A DNA stretch of 64,000 bases from Bacillota bacterium (GTDB lineage Bacteria; Bacillota; Sulfobacillia; JAJYWN01; JAJZPE01): positions 154,181 through 218,180 of the forward strand of contig JAJYMC010000062.1 of assembly GCA_021787335.1 (NCBI GenBank), in the 5' to 3' direction. The notes under the pieces are model-generated. The model made no database searches. It had not been told where the DNA came from and saw only the letters and a list, made by a program, of their open reading frames with translations. A program made the translations under genes and the position numbers. Of this stretch, positions 51,963 to 61,090 are shown piece by piece; position 1 is the stretch's first letter, and each line of letters starts with the position of its first letter.

Positions 51963-52283
51963 CTACCTCCTGAACAACAGCCAGAACAGCCCATACACCC
52001 CGATGATGGCCCCGGCCACGGCCAGGAAGTAGGGGAGAAGGATCTGGAACATGGCGATGGCGAAGGCCAGGGCGTCGAGCCAGCTGAGCTGGATCGGCTC
52101 CTCGGCCTTGTTCTCCTCGCCGCTGCCGGCGGCATCCGACCCCGGCTTGTCCGAGGCTGTACCGGGCTTGACCGCGTCCGCGCCGGCCCCGCCGGCCTCG
52201 TTGCGCAGAAGTCTCCGGGGCGGGTCGGGCCACAGTTGGTCGCGGTCACGGGTGGGCCATTTCCACCAGGGGCGGTTGGGCAT
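51963..52283 (-). CDS. Small membrane protein of unknown function
   Basis: 106 residues from ATG 52283 with AAAGGAT upstream. The N-terminus is polar, Trp/Pro-rich (MPNRPWWKWPTRDRDQLW), then Ala/Gly/Glu-rich. The C-terminal ~50 residues carry two hydrophobic segments (ALAFAIAMFQILLPYFLAV and AIIGVYGLFWLLF). It converges on gajB from the other strand. No family recognised. Confidence 0.55.
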   Translation of the reverse strand: MPNRPWWKWPTRDRDQLWPDPPRRLLRNEAGGAGADAVKPGTASDKPGSDAAGSGEENKAEEPIQLSWLDALAFAIAMFQILLPYFLAVAGAIIGVYGLFWLLFRR

Positions 52284-52409
52284 CGGGTTATCCTTTCGCG
52301 ATGCGGGATAGGTCAAGCCGTGGGAGCCACCGAGGGGGCCACCTCCGGGCCCCCGGCGCCGCGGCGCCCCACGACTCCCCATACTTCGTTGTCCTTCGAC
52401 GTTTTCCTA

Positions 52410-53519
52410 TCAGCCGGTCGGCGACTCCCGCGGCACCGGACCACCGAATCGCAGCCGCATGAGCGCCCCGAGCCACTGCAGGAGGGGCAGGTCGGTGGAG
52501 AGAAACCAGCTCCGGAAGGGCAGAGCGGCCATCGTCGCGACAAAGTGGTCCTGGTCGGCGGCGGTCAGGCCGTTGATGAACCGGCGCAGGGCGAGGCGGC
52601 TCTCGCGGCGGGTCGCCGCCCCGGGGATGCCCGTGTAGGGCCGCCCCTCGACGATGGCCTGGGCCGCCTCGAAGCCGCTGATCAGCGCCTGGACCTGACC
52701 GAACCCGGCCAGGGGGTCCATGCAGCCGCCGGAGTTGCCGGTCAAGATGAACCGGCCTTCCTGGCACCGCTCCGGGTAGCCGATGGAGTAGCCATTGACC
52801 TGGCTGCCCCCGAGCGGCCGGTGGGAGAACCCCCGGGCCTCCAGGACGCGGATGAAGTTGTCCTGCTGCCTGGAGTGCTCTTCCTCGGAGACGTCGGGAC
52901 CGAAGGTGGCGGCCATGGCCGTGCTCCCACGCCACGGCAGGATGTACCCGTAGCCCTGTCCGGCCAAAGCCGGGTCCAGCCATACGTGGACCTCATCGGG
53001 GGCCACCGACCCCTCGATGACCCAGGCCGACCCCCGCAGGGAGGCGACCTCGTGCCACAGGCCGAGCCGCTTCGGCACCGTCTCCTGGCCTTCGGCCACG
53101 ACCACGACGTCGAACTCAGGCCCGAGGGTCAACGGGTCGACTCGCTCGCCGAAGCGGATGGGCGCCTTGACGAGCCGCGCGAGCTGTTTCTCCCAAGCTC
53201 CCTCCTGGTTGCCGCGGAGGTCGAGGTGGCCAATCGGGCCGCGGAAGACGGCCTCGGCGTGAGGGCTGTGGAGGACGAGGCGGCGGATAGGCGAGGGCGT
53301 CCAGAGGTCCAGGCCATAGTGCCGCCGAAAATACTGGACAGCGTCGCCCACCGGCTGGTCGTAGGCGCGCAGGAAGACTTCGACGTTCGGGAAGCGCCCC
53401 CCGACCACGTCGTGCCGCTCAAAGATGACCGGCTCGATGCCGTGGCGCTCCAGTCCGATGGCGCAGGCCAGGCCGGAGAATCCGGCTCCGATGATGGCGA
53501 CCTTTGGCCCCTTGCTCAT
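52410..53519 (-). CDS. FAD-dependent oxidoreductase (geranylgeranyl reductase-like)
   Basis: ~369 residues from ATG 53519 with GGGTGG upstream. The Rossmann FAD motif is VAIIGAGFSGLACAIGLERH. Later AEGQETVPKRLG and the second FAD-contacting stretch ILTGNSGGCMDPLAGFGQVQ resemble the geranylgeranyl reductase/monooxygenase-like flavoproteins. A short C-terminal helical region follows. Substrate unknown; could act on isoprenoids or an aromatic compound. Confidence 0.8.
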   Translation of the reverse strand: MSKGPKVAIIGAGFSGLACAIGLERHGIEPVIFERHDVVGGRFPNVEVFLRAYDQPVGDAVQYFRRHYGLDLWTPSPIRRLVLHSPHAEAVFRGPIGHLDLRGNQEGAWEKQLARLVKAPIRFGERVDPLTLGPEFDVVVVAEGQETVPKRLGLWHEVASLRGSAWVIEGSVAPDEVHVWLDPALAGQGYGYILPWRGSTAMAATFGPDVSEEEHSRQQDNFIRVLEARGFSHRPLGGSQVNGYSIGYPERCQEGRFILTGNSGGCMDPLAGFGQVQALISGFEAAQAIVEGRPYTGIPGAATRRESRLALRRFINGLTAADQDHFVATMAALPFRSWFLSTDLPLLQWLGALMRLRFGGPVPRESPTG

Positions 53520-53624
53520 GACGACCACCCCGATTGGCAGTGGCCTCTGTCAGGCAGCAGCTTCTTCATAAACAGTAGCCTTTGACGCGACGGCCGTGTC
53601 AATGCCACGGAAGCGAGGTTCGAC

Positions 53625-54677
53625 ATGAAACCACGGGTTTTGAGAAAAGGCGACACCATCGGCATCATCAGCCCGTCATCGGGGGCGGCGGGCCTCTTCC
53701 CGCACCGCGTCGAGCGGGGCCGGGCGGCCCTCGAGAGCCTTGGCTTCCGGGTCGTCCTGGCCGAGCACGCGATGGGTCGCCGCGGTTGGGTCTCGGGCAC
53801 GCCCGAGGAACGCGCGGCCGACCTCCACCGGATGTTCGCCGACCCGGACGTCAAGGCCGTCATGGCGGCCATCGGCGGCGACCACTCGGGCCAACTCCTT
53901 CCGCACCTTGACTTCGACCTCATCGCCGCCAACCCCAAGGTCTTCGTCGGCTTCTCCGACGTCACCGTGCTCAACCTGGCCATCCACGCCCGGACCGGCC
54001 TCGTCACCTTCAACGGGCCGACCCTGATGACCGATTTCGCCGAGTTCCCGGAGCCGCCCGCCTACAGCGTCGAGCACTTCCTGAGGGCTGTCGCGGAGCC
54101 TATCGGCGGGGGCGCCCCTATCGGCGAAGCCGTGCCAACGCCCGCCCCCATCGGCGACCTGGCGCCCGCGCCGGGCTGGACAGACGAGTTCCTCGACTGG
54201 GGCACCAAGGCAGACCTGACCCGCCCGCGTGCCCTGAAGCCCTCGTCCGGCTGGACCTGGCTCAAGTCGGGACGCGGCGAGGGACCGCTGCTCGGCGGCT
54301 GCATCGAGTCGATGCAGCACCTGCGCGGCACACCGTACTGGCCGGACTTCCACGGCGCCCTGCTCTTCCTGGAGACCTCCGAGGACAAGCCCAGCTCCGC
54401 CTGGGTCGACGGAGTCCTCGCCGATTACGAGAACATGGGCGTCCTCGCAGCCGCCAGCGGGCTACTCTTCGCGCGGCCATACGGCTACGATGAAGAGGAG
54501 CGTGAGGCCCTGCGCCGGGTGATCCTCGAGCGCACCCGGGCCTATTCCTTCCCGGTCCTGGCCGACGTGGACTTCGGCCACACCTCGCCAATGCTGACCC
54601 TGCCCGTCGGCGTCCGGGCGGTCCTGGACGCCGATGCCCGCCGCTTCGCCATCACCGAGGCGGCTGTCGATGGGTGA
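53625..54677 (+). CDS. LD-carboxypeptidase family (peptidase S66) protein
   Basis: 350 residues. Features of S66/MccF-like peptidases: IGIISPSSGAAG at the start, GGDHSGQLLPHLDFD, the catalytic Ser in VFVGFSDVTVLNLAIH, Glu in LLFLETSEDKPS and His in VDFGHTSPMLTLP. LD-carboxypeptidases recycle cell-wall tetrapeptides; MccF members give resistance to microcin C-like peptide nucleotides. A Pro/Gly insertion with repeated A-P-I-G (bases ~54100-54170) sits after the nucleophile domain. Which of the two roles applies is not decided by the sequence. Confidence 0.87.
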   Translation: MKPRVLRKGDTIGIISPSSGAAGLFPHRVERGRAALESLGFRVVLAEHAMGRRGWVSGTPEERAADLHRMFADPDVKAVMAAIGGDHSGQLLPHLDFDLIAANPKVFVGFSDVTVLNLAIHARTGLVTFNGPTLMTDFAEFPEPPAYSVEHFLRAVAEPIGGGAPIGEAVPTPAPIGDLAPAPGWTDEFLDWGTKADLTRPRALKPSSGWTWLKSGRGEGPLLGGCIESMQHLRGTPYWPDFHGALLFLETSEDKPSSAWVDGVLADYENMGVLAAASGLLFARPYGYDEEEREALRRVILERTRAYSFPVLADVDFGHTSPMLTLPVGVRAVLDADARRFAITEAAVDG

Positions 54678-54705
54678 GTCTCAGTCCAAACGCCCCGAGA
54701 ATGAA

Positions 54706-54733
54706 AAGGCCTTCCGTGCTGACGGAGGGCCTT
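54706..54733. terminator. Bidirectional terminator between the peptidase and methyltransferase genes
   Basis: AAGGCCTTCCGT pairs with ACGGAGGGCCTT (one G-T pair) around GCTG, between converging genes. On the minus strand it is followed by TTCATTCTC. Confidence 0.75.
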
Positions 54734-54805
54734 CACTGTCCCCATTGGTATATACGAGTATATATTCCCCGGCCCCCTCGGTCGTCGCCGAAGGGAACTC
54801 AAGAG

Positions 54806-55549
54806 CTACTTGCGCCCGATGGTCATCGTCCAGAAGGCGCCCCGTCTGACCATCCATTCGGTGAACGGCGAGGCCTCCATCATCTCTTCGATCTCGGACG
54901 GGACGTAGCTGGCCAGGGCCGAGCCGGTCGGCTCGTTGAGCCGCCGCAAGCCCTTGGGCAAGAAGACGCGCCGGGCGAAGGCGAAGAGCCAGTAGAATAA
55001 GTTGAGCGCGTCCCGCCTGACATCGAAGACGAGGAAGCGGCCGCCGGGCTTCAGGGCGCGGTGGAACTCCCTGAACACGGCCGCCGGGTCGGACCAGTGG
55101 TGAAGGGAGAGGGTGCTGACGATGAACCCGACCGAGCCGTCGGCGAAGGGCAGACCCGCGGCATCTCCCCGGACGAACCTGGTCCGGCCGAGTCCGAGGG
55201 CCGCCATGTTGGCGGCGGCGACCTGGGTCATCTCTTCGGACAGGTCGACGCCGATGATCTGCTCGTCGGGGAACTCCCGGGCCAGGACGGCGACCAGATA
55301 ACCAGGGCCGCACCCGACGTCGACGATGGGACTTTCGGGCTTGAGCCGTCTCAACTCGCGGGCGACCATCCTTCGGATCAGTCGGAACTGGGGCGTGCGG
55401 CTGACCCGGTCATAGGCCCGCGCCGCTTCGGGGTCCTCGATTCCTTCGAGGCTGGCCTGCCTGGCGAAGCGGGGCCTGGTCAGGGCTTGGCCGACCAAGA
55501 AGGCGAGGATAACGGCGACGATCCAATCCTGAACCCTCAGGCTATCCAT
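54806..55549 (-). CDS. Class I SAM-dependent methyltransferase
   Basis: 247 residues. The N-terminus has a hydrophobic segment (WIVAVILAFLVGQAL) that may anchor it. The methyltransferase domain has IVDVGCGPGYLVAVLA (motif I), IIGVDLSEEMTQVAAAN and GSVGFIVSTLSLHHWSDPA; YGR-like elements are absent. Resembles UbiE/COQ5-type enzymes. Substrate unknown. Confidence 0.87.
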   Translation of the reverse strand: MDSLRVQDWIVAVILAFLVGQALTRPRFARQASLEGIEDPEAARAYDRVSRTPQFRLIRRMVARELRRLKPESPIVDVGCGPGYLVAVLAREFPDEQIIGVDLSEEMTQVAAANMAALGLGRTRFVRGDAAGLPFADGSVGFIVSTLSLHHWSDPAAVFREFHRALKPGGRFLVFDVRRDALNLFYWLFAFARRVFLPKGLRRLNEPTGSALASYVPSEIEEMMEASPFTEWMVRRGAFWTMTIGRK

Positions 55550-55629
55550 GGGCTCACCCCCATGGAACCACTTCTATGCGCGGAGCCGCCTATCCTGCGC
55601 GCTCCGTGGTTGGCCCGAAGAGCTGGCTC

Positions 55630-55974
55630 CTAGGATGACCGCAGTCGCTTGAAGACTTCCGCCCGCTCCTCGTCGGTCATCCCGCGGGTGGTTATGGCGA
55701 CGTCGGTGACGCCGGGGAGGGCCTTGACGGCCTGCTTCGCGTTGTTGGACATGTATTCGGTGAGCGGGCAGCCCGGCACCGTCAGGGCCAGGACGAACGA
55801 GACATTGCCGCCGTCGATGTTGAGGTCCTTGACCATCTGCAAGTCCACGATGGACCGGCCGATCTCCGGGTCGTCGACCTTCTCGAGGGCCTTCATGACC
55901 TGGTCCTCGGTCACTTGGCCGCCACCGTTCGGGGTATGGTGTCCATGTGTGTTGGGCGTCGTGTTCTCTGGCAA
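55630..55974 (-). CDS. MIP18/DUF59 family iron-sulfur assembly protein
   Basis: 114 residues; TTG 55974 with GGAGGG six bases ahead. After a polar His-rich N-terminus, VMKALEKVDDPEIGRSIVDL and LTVPGCPLTEYMSNNAK match the MIP18 (formerly DUF59) domain, including the conserved cysteine in PGCPL. These proteins aid iron-sulfur cluster assembly or transfer. Confidence 0.87.
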   Translation of the reverse strand: MPENTTPNTHGHHTPNGGGQVTEDQVMKALEKVDDPEIGRSIVDLQMVKDLNIDGGNVSFVLALTVPGCPLTEYMSNNAKQAVKALPGVTDVAITTRGMTDEERAEVFKRLRSS

Positions 55975-55995
55975 ACTGAACCCTCCTTAATGAGC

Positions 55996-56036
55996 AATCC
56001 CCGTTCGAGGGTAAGTGTTCCCTCGCCACGGGGATT
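55996..56036 (-). terminator. Stem-loop between the helical-protein gene and the MIP18 gene
   Basis: AATCCCCGT pairs with ACGGGGATT, with an inner CGAGGG/CCCTCG stem. Just after the gene ending at 56053 on the minus strand; a terminator of the Wadjet operon is likely. Confidence 0.6.
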
Positions 56037-56052
56037 GATTGCGTCAACCGGG

Positions 56053-56349
56053 TCATTTCTGGGTGAACTCGAAGCGCCCGCCGAACTCTTTCAGCACTCG
56101 GTCAAGGACGGCGATGGTCTCGGCGGGCTGTCCCGGCCCGCTCCGCAGAGCCCGGCGGAACATCGGGGCCAGGTCGGGAGCGAAGGACTCCAGGTCCGCA
56201 AGGACGCGCTTCGTAGCCTCCTGCCAGCGCCGGGACTTAGCGTACAAAGCGTTCAAGGCCTTTCGTAAGGCATCCTGGCAGATGAGGGCCGCGGTGGCTT
56301 CGTCAACCGCGCCGTCCGTGCCGCCCGGATAGCGCTTCTCCAAATCCAT
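56053..56349 (-). CDS. Helical protein downstream of a nucleotidyltransferase, unknown function
   Basis: 98 residues, mainly helical (ATAALICQDALRKALNALYA then KSRRWQEATKRVLADLES). Its ATG is 12 bases after the stop of the nucleotidyltransferase. The same frame is open upstream of the ATG as RALASQAALRRSLTTDL, suggesting that the two were one protein joined by a frameshift near 56380-56400, or two overlapping genes. It may be the helical C-terminal domain of that nucleotidyltransferase. Confidence 0.5.
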   Translation of the reverse strand: MDLEKRYPGGTDGAVDEATAALICQDALRKALNALYAKSRRWQEATKRVLADLESFAPDLAPMFRRALRSGPGQPAETIAVLDRVLKEFGGRFEFTQK

Positions 56350-56360
56350 CAGGTCGGTGG

Positions 56361-56645
56361 TCAGGGAACGGCGAAGGGCGGCCTGACTCGCCAGCGCTCT
56401 TCCCTCCGCCGCTCGAGGTCCACCCGCGAGGCCAAGTGCTTGTGGATGTGGACGCCGTCGCGGATGGATGAGCGTGTCATCCTACCCTCGATGGCCGAAT
56501 CGATGACCATGAGCTCGATGTCGCTGGCCGGGCCATAGTCGGCGCGGGCGACGGAGCCGAAGATGGCGATACCCTGAGTTGTTGGGACAGACAGGAGGTC
56601 GGACACCTCGGCACGGAGTGCTCTAGCCAGGACGGGGGTATTCAC
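56361..56645 (-). CDS. Nucleotidyltransferase-domain protein
   Basis: 94 residues from GTG 56645, with no clear ribosome site. The pol-beta-like motif is IAIFGSVARADYGPASDIEL, giving the GS and D-x-E catalytic set. It is 22 bases after the jetD stop on the same strand, so it may be co-transcribed with the Wadjet operon. The C-terminus (RREERWRVRPPFAVP) may be a frameshift product. Confidence 0.68.
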   Translation of the reverse strand: MNTPVLARALRAEVSDLLSVPTTQGIAIFGSVARADYGPASDIELMVIDSAIEGRMTRSSIRDGVHIHKHLASRVDLERRREERWRVRPPFAVP

Positions 56646-56667
56646 AGGAGGTAAGGAAACAGACTTC

Positions 56668-58245
56668 TCACAATCTGTCGTTGTAACTCACCTTCTTCGG
56701 GCTTGGCCCCCCGGCCTGGGCTATCAGCCCCAGTTGATGGAGGATGGTCTCCTGCAACCTCGCCAGTCCGCCCATCTGCGCTTCCTGTTCAACCTTGGCG
56801 CCCAACGCCAGGATCGTTCTGATCCACTCCGCTTCCCCCGCCGGAAGATCCCCGCGTGCCAGCAGGTGCTCCAGTTCCATCCGTTCCTCGGCGGTAAGCG
56901 GTATGCCCGTGACGGCCCCGCCGATGAACTCCAGCGTGGAGCCGATTCGGGTCAGGGGAATTCCATGCTCCTTGAAGACGTGCTCGACCGCGACGAAGAT
57001 CCGGTGGCCGCCCAAATCGAGGTCGGTCCAGATGAAGCCGGGAACGGGCCGTGCGGCGAGGACCTTGTGGAGAAGCGCCGTCTCCGCCCGCCCGATAAAG
57101 CCACCGGCGTAGAGCATAAGAACCCGGCCGACCAGCGGAAGGTCTTCCCGTGCCAGCGCCTCAAAAGGGGTCAAGTTTTCAACGATAAGGACCGCGTCGG
57201 CTTCATTGCGGGTGACCTTCACGCTGGAGACCGTTTTCAACGTAAGGCAGGCGTAATCCGCGACCGCGTCGAGGCGGACCGCGCCTTGGCCGCCGGGCAA
57301 CTCATACTCTACCGGCCCGACGGCCCGGAGAATCGGTTGGTGCTCGTAAACACCCCATTCCTCAAGGTTCACCCCAAGGCGGTTGAGGTCGCTCCGCAGC
57401 GCGGCCAGGGACTTGCTGTCGCCGGTGACGCGGACCGACAGCTCACGAAGGGGTAGATCCTCCCCGCGGGCCGAGGCCTCTAAGGCCTCTGTCAGCGCCA
57501 GCCAGAGCTGGCGGTACTTGCGCCTGCCGCACTTCGCCACGACGGCCCCTTCCGGTCCACCGGTCAGGTCCGGAGAGAGCCCGCCTTCGATGGCCTCGCG
57601 GTGGCGGCCGGCCAGGTCAGCCCAAGACTGGGACTCGGGTCGATCAGCCAGAGCGGCCAATCGCAGGGTGATACCCTCCATGAAGGTCAGCGTCTGATGG
57701 TCGAGGGCTCCCAACCGGCGCACCCCCAACGCTCCCGCGAGGGCCTCCGCGATGGCCGGCGTGACCAGGACCTCCCGCAGTTCAAGGGGTCTGGTCAGGC
57801 CCTGGCGCCGATAGACCAAATCGAACAGACCCTCGCGGGCCAGTCGGGAGAAAAGCGCGTCGAGGGTCGTCAGCTTGGCTAGCGCGGGCGGGGCGGACCG
57901 CAGGAGGGCGTAAACGCTACAGTGGAGGTGCCCGGGCAGGTCGGGCTCGGACATGGCCTCGGCGCCGACGGCTCGACTCGCCGGCCGAGCCAGCCGCACG
58001 AGAGCCCTGATCACCGCCTGCTCGCTTTCCGGCAGGGAGAGGCACACCTGCGCGGCCCGGTCAGCGGCCGCCGGTCGGTGGGCGGAGCGGACCAGGCCCA
58101 CATCGGCTCGGCGCTCCGAGACACGGTATCGTCCGCACTCGCAGAACCTCGCCCGGACGATCCGCGATTCGAGGAATTCGCCTGAGGCCGAGGGCTCCAG
58201 GCGGTGAAGGCGCTCTTTCGTGAACTTACAGACGTGTTCCGTCAT
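56668..58245 (-). CDS. jetD: Wadjet JetD-like TOPRIM nuclease subunit
   Basis: 525 residues. The C-terminal half has a DUF2220/TOPRIM-type core: LIVENLTPFEALAR (~355), VLMLYAGGFIGRAE and IWTDLDLGGHRIFVA (~405) with the two metal-binding aspartates. The N-terminus has a Cys pair in ARFCECGRYRV and a ~150-residue region not seen in common ~390-residue JetD. JetD cleaves plasmid DNA trapped by the JetABC complex. It overlaps jetC by 20 bases and is last in jetABCD. Confidence 0.82.
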   Translation of the reverse strand: MTEHVCKFTKERLHRLEPSASGEFLESRIVRARFCECGRYRVSERRADVGLVRSAHRPAAADRAAQVCLSLPESEQAVIRALVRLARPASRAVGAEAMSEPDLPGHLHCSVYALLRSAPPALAKLTTLDALFSRLAREGLFDLVYRRQGLTRPLELREVLVTPAIAEALAGALGVRRLGALDHQTLTFMEGITLRLAALADRPESQSWADLAGRHREAIEGGLSPDLTGGPEGAVVAKCGRRKYRQLWLALTEALEASARGEDLPLRELSVRVTGDSKSLAALRSDLNRLGVNLEEWGVYEHQPILRAVGPVEYELPGGQGAVRLDAVADYACLTLKTVSSVKVTRNEADAVLIVENLTPFEALAREDLPLVGRVLMLYAGGFIGRAETALLHKVLAARPVPGFIWTDLDLGGHRIFVAVEHVFKEHGIPLTRIGSTLEFIGGAVTGIPLTAEERMELEHLLARGDLPAGEAEWIRTILALGAKVEQEAQMGGLARLQETILHQLGLIAQAGGPSPKKVSYNDRL

Positions 58246-61084
58246 TGGTCGCCTGCTCCGTGGCCGCGGCCACCTGCTCGGCAGCCTCCGCCGGCATCGC
58301 TTGGGCGACGATGGGCCGGTCGGCGTAAGTCTGGTCCGACCGCTTGATGGTCATCGTGATGATTCGCCTGGCCGTATTCAGCACCGTCACGTTCTCGGTG
58401 ACCGGTGTCGTCAGGATGAACTGAGCCTCGACCGCGTCGATGAACTCGGCGACCTCGTCGATGCGCTCCATGGACAGGTGGGCGAACGGCTCATCGAGGA
58501 TGAAGAGGCCGGTTCGGGAACTCGAATCGGCGAGGCTCATCATCAGGATGAGGCTGGCGATGACCCGTTGCCCGCCGGAAAGCTTCGAGGTGTTGATCGG
58601 CCGGAAAGTCTTCCCGTCGTCGACGCTGACCTCCACCTCGAGCTCCACACGCTCCAGGGCATCGTCGGTCTCGGCCAGGCCATGCGGGGTCATCCGCACC
58701 CTGAAACGGGCAATCTCCGCCAGCCTTTGGGCGTTTCGTCGGTACCGTTCGACGACGGCGCTGATGACTCGCATGTAGTCACGACGGCAGGCGGCCAGCT
58801 CATCCTGGCCCCGTTCGGCCTCGCCCCGACACCGGTCGACATGGTTGCGTAGGTCGTCCCGGGCCTTCTGCTGGGCCGCGTAGGCCAGCTCGATGCCCGG
58901 GTCCCGGCATCCCTGGAAGTTCTCGACGTCGGCCCTGGTCGCGGACAGGTCCGCGTCGACCGCCTCCACGTTGGGGGAGCGGCGCAGGTCCTCGATCGAC
59001 ACATCCCGCAGCGCGGGACGGGACGTCCGTCTATCCCTTATCTGAAGGTCGAGGTCGGCCTGGCGGGCAAGGTTGTCGCCGTAGTCCCTTTCGGTCTCCG
59101 CCAACTCCGCTCGGAAGGAGGCCAGGTCCCTCTGGCCACCTTCGATCTGGGTCTCAAGCCGGGATGCCTGCCTGTCGGCCTTGGTCCGGGCGGCGTCCAG
59201 GGCCGCCCGCTCGCTCTCGAGGGCCGCGCCCTGAGCGGTGAGGGCGGCGTCTTCCTCCCGGCGCCGCTCCAGTTCAGGGGCATGCCTCTGCCATTCGAGT
59301 CGCTGCAACTGCTCCGCTGATGCCCGGTTGGCCGCCTGGCGGCGCTGGTCCGCCGTGGCGTAATCCCGCTGCGCTTCTTCCAGCACCCGGCGGTCCTCAG
59401 CCAGCGTCCGCCGGGCGGACCCCAGCCGGATGTCCAGCGACCGGCGGCCGCAGAAGAGGTCCCGGGCCTCGATGCACCGGCCGCCCCGCCGATCCTGCTG
59501 GTAGGCGTCAGGGGTGATGGTCGCCGGGCGATTTCTCAGGGCCTGGTAACCTTCGCGCACCGTCTTGACCCGGAAGACGCGGTCGAGGTCCTCGGCCACC
59601 CATCCGGGTACCCTGACGTCGTTGAACTTGACCACTTCGAGCAGCGAGCCGGGCGTGGCCTGGGGCAACGGGTCGGGGTCGTACTCGGAGACATAGAAGC
59701 GGTACCTCAGACGTCGCCCGATCTCCCTGGCCTTGACCGAGTCCCGGGGGTCCACCAGGACCATGAAGCGCAACCCGCCCAGAGCCGATTCCACGGCCAC
59801 CCGCCAGTCGTCGTCGGCCGGCTCGACCAGCTCCGCCAGGAGCGAGTGGGGGATGGCCGCCCGTTCCAATTCGCCCCGCATCTCGCGGACGAAGTCAGGG
59901 TAGGGAGGAAGGCCGGCCTCGAGTTGTCGGACCTCGGCCTCGCCGGCCGCCACTCTTTCGGCCGCGAGGTCGCGACGGCTGCGGGCGGCGAGGGCGGCCG
60001 CTTCGGCCTCCTCGTATTCCCGTTGGATCTCCGCCGGGTCCCTGGCCGGAAGGCCGGCCGCCTTGGCTTCCAACTGCTCGAGGAACTGTCGTCTGGCGCG
60101 GACCTCGACCAGTTTGTCACCCAGCGACCGCCGCTGACGGTCGATCTCGGCGGTCTTGGCCTGGAGCTGATTGACCTCTTCGTTGACCTTGGCCAGCCGC
60201 TCCGTCCAGGCCCGAGCGTCGTGTTCCTTCTCCTCGATCCGGCCGCGCAGGTCGGTCAGGCGACCCTTGAAGGAGTTGACCGATTGCGTCAGCCGATCGG
60301 CCTCGAACACCAACCCGGCCAGCTCGGCTCGGGGGCGGGTCTCCTCCTCAAGGGTGTGCAGCTTCCCCTGGAGCGATTGGAACTGGAGATGCTGGTCTCG
60401 CTGGAGGCCCAGCTCAATAAGCTTGTGTTCCTCGACGTTGAGGTCTCCCACGGCCGCCTTGAGGTCCTGGCTGACCCCTTCGTATTTCACCTTCGCTTGC
60501 CGGTAGCTCTCCAGGATGTCATGGTCCCCCATGGCCTGAAGGATGGTCTGGAACAGTTCCCGCGGCTTCTTCTGGCAGAACTTGTGGGTCTCGCCCTGTT
60601 CGATGGCCAGGAGCTGCATCAGCGAACGGCTGACGCCGGCCCTGGACAGGTACTGCGAGTACTCGCCGGGCTTGAGCCACTCCCTGTCATCGTCGATACT
60701 CTCCTGAATGACCGCCAACGGGGCGTCGCCGGGCAGGATGAAATGACGCTTCTGGGGCACCCCGTTCCGGTGGACGATGACACAGCCGATACTGACCTGC
60801 TCTGTCTGCAGGTTGCGGTAGGCCGAGAAGATCCTCGTCCGCCCCTCACGGGGGTTGTCGACGACGAGCTTGACCATGGTGTTCCGGCGCCGGTCCAGGA
60901 TGTAATCGGAGAGGCGCCGGCCGGAGCTGAGGTCGCCGCTGAACGCCAGACGGATGCCGTCGATGAAGGAGGTCTTGCCCGAGCCGTTGGGCCCGGCGAT
61001 CATGTTGGTCGACTGGTCAAGTTCCAGCGTGAAGTTCTGCCAGCAGTCGAAATTCAGGAAGGTGACGGAGCGGATTCTCAGCAC
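58226..61084 (-). CDS. jetC: Wadjet JetC-like SMC/MukB ATPase
   Basis: 952 residues from GTG 61084, 6 bases after jetB. Walker A IAGPNGSGKTSFIDGI (~29-44), a long coiled-coil middle (~200-800) interrupted near 370-560 by a globular part holding FVREMRGELERAAIPHS and GGRCIEARDL, ABC signature LSGGQRV (~830) and Walker B LFILDEPFAHLS (~860). It is the loop-extruding motor of the Wadjet complex that detects small circular DNA. Shorter than typical JetC (~1,100 or more residues). Confidence 0.85.
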   Translation of the reverse strand: MLRIRSVTFLNFDCWQNFTLELDQSTNMIAGPNGSGKTSFIDGIRLAFSGDLSSGRRLSDYILDRRRNTMVKLVVDNPREGRTRIFSAYRNLQTEQVSIGCVIVHRNGVPQKRHFILPGDAPLAVIQESIDDDREWLKPGEYSQYLSRAGVSRSLMQLLAIEQGETHKFCQKKPRELFQTILQAMGDHDILESYRQAKVKYEGVSQDLKAAVGDLNVEEHKLIELGLQRDQHLQFQSLQGKLHTLEEETRPRAELAGLVFEADRLTQSVNSFKGRLTDLRGRIEEKEHDARAWTERLAKVNEEVNQLQAKTAEIDRQRRSLGDKLVEVRARRQFLEQLEAKAAGLPARDPAEIQREYEEAEAAALAARSRRDLAAERVAAGEAEVRQLEAGLPPYPDFVREMRGELERAAIPHSLLAELVEPADDDWRVAVESALGGLRFMVLVDPRDSVKAREIGRRLRYRFYVSEYDPDPLPQATPGSLLEVVKFNDVRVPGWVAEDLDRVFRVKTVREGYQALRNRPATITPDAYQQDRRGGRCIEARDLFCGRRSLDIRLGSARRTLAEDRRVLEEAQRDYATADQRRQAANRASAEQLQRLEWQRHAPELERRREEDAALTAQGAALESERAALDAARTKADRQASRLETQIEGGQRDLASFRAELAETERDYGDNLARQADLDLQIRDRRTSRPALRDVSIEDLRRSPNVEAVDADLSATRADVENFQGCRDPGIELAYAAQQKARDDLRNHVDRCRGEAERGQDELAACRRDYMRVISAVVERYRRNAQRLAEIARFRVRMTPHGLAETDDALERVELEVEVSVDDGKTFRPINTSKLSGGQRVIASLILMMSLADSSSRTGLFILDEPFAHLSMERIDEVAEFIDAVEAQFILTTPVTENVTVLNTARRIITMTIKRSDQTYADRPIVAQAMPAEAAEQVAAATEQATNDGTRL

Positions 61085-61090
61085 AAGGAC

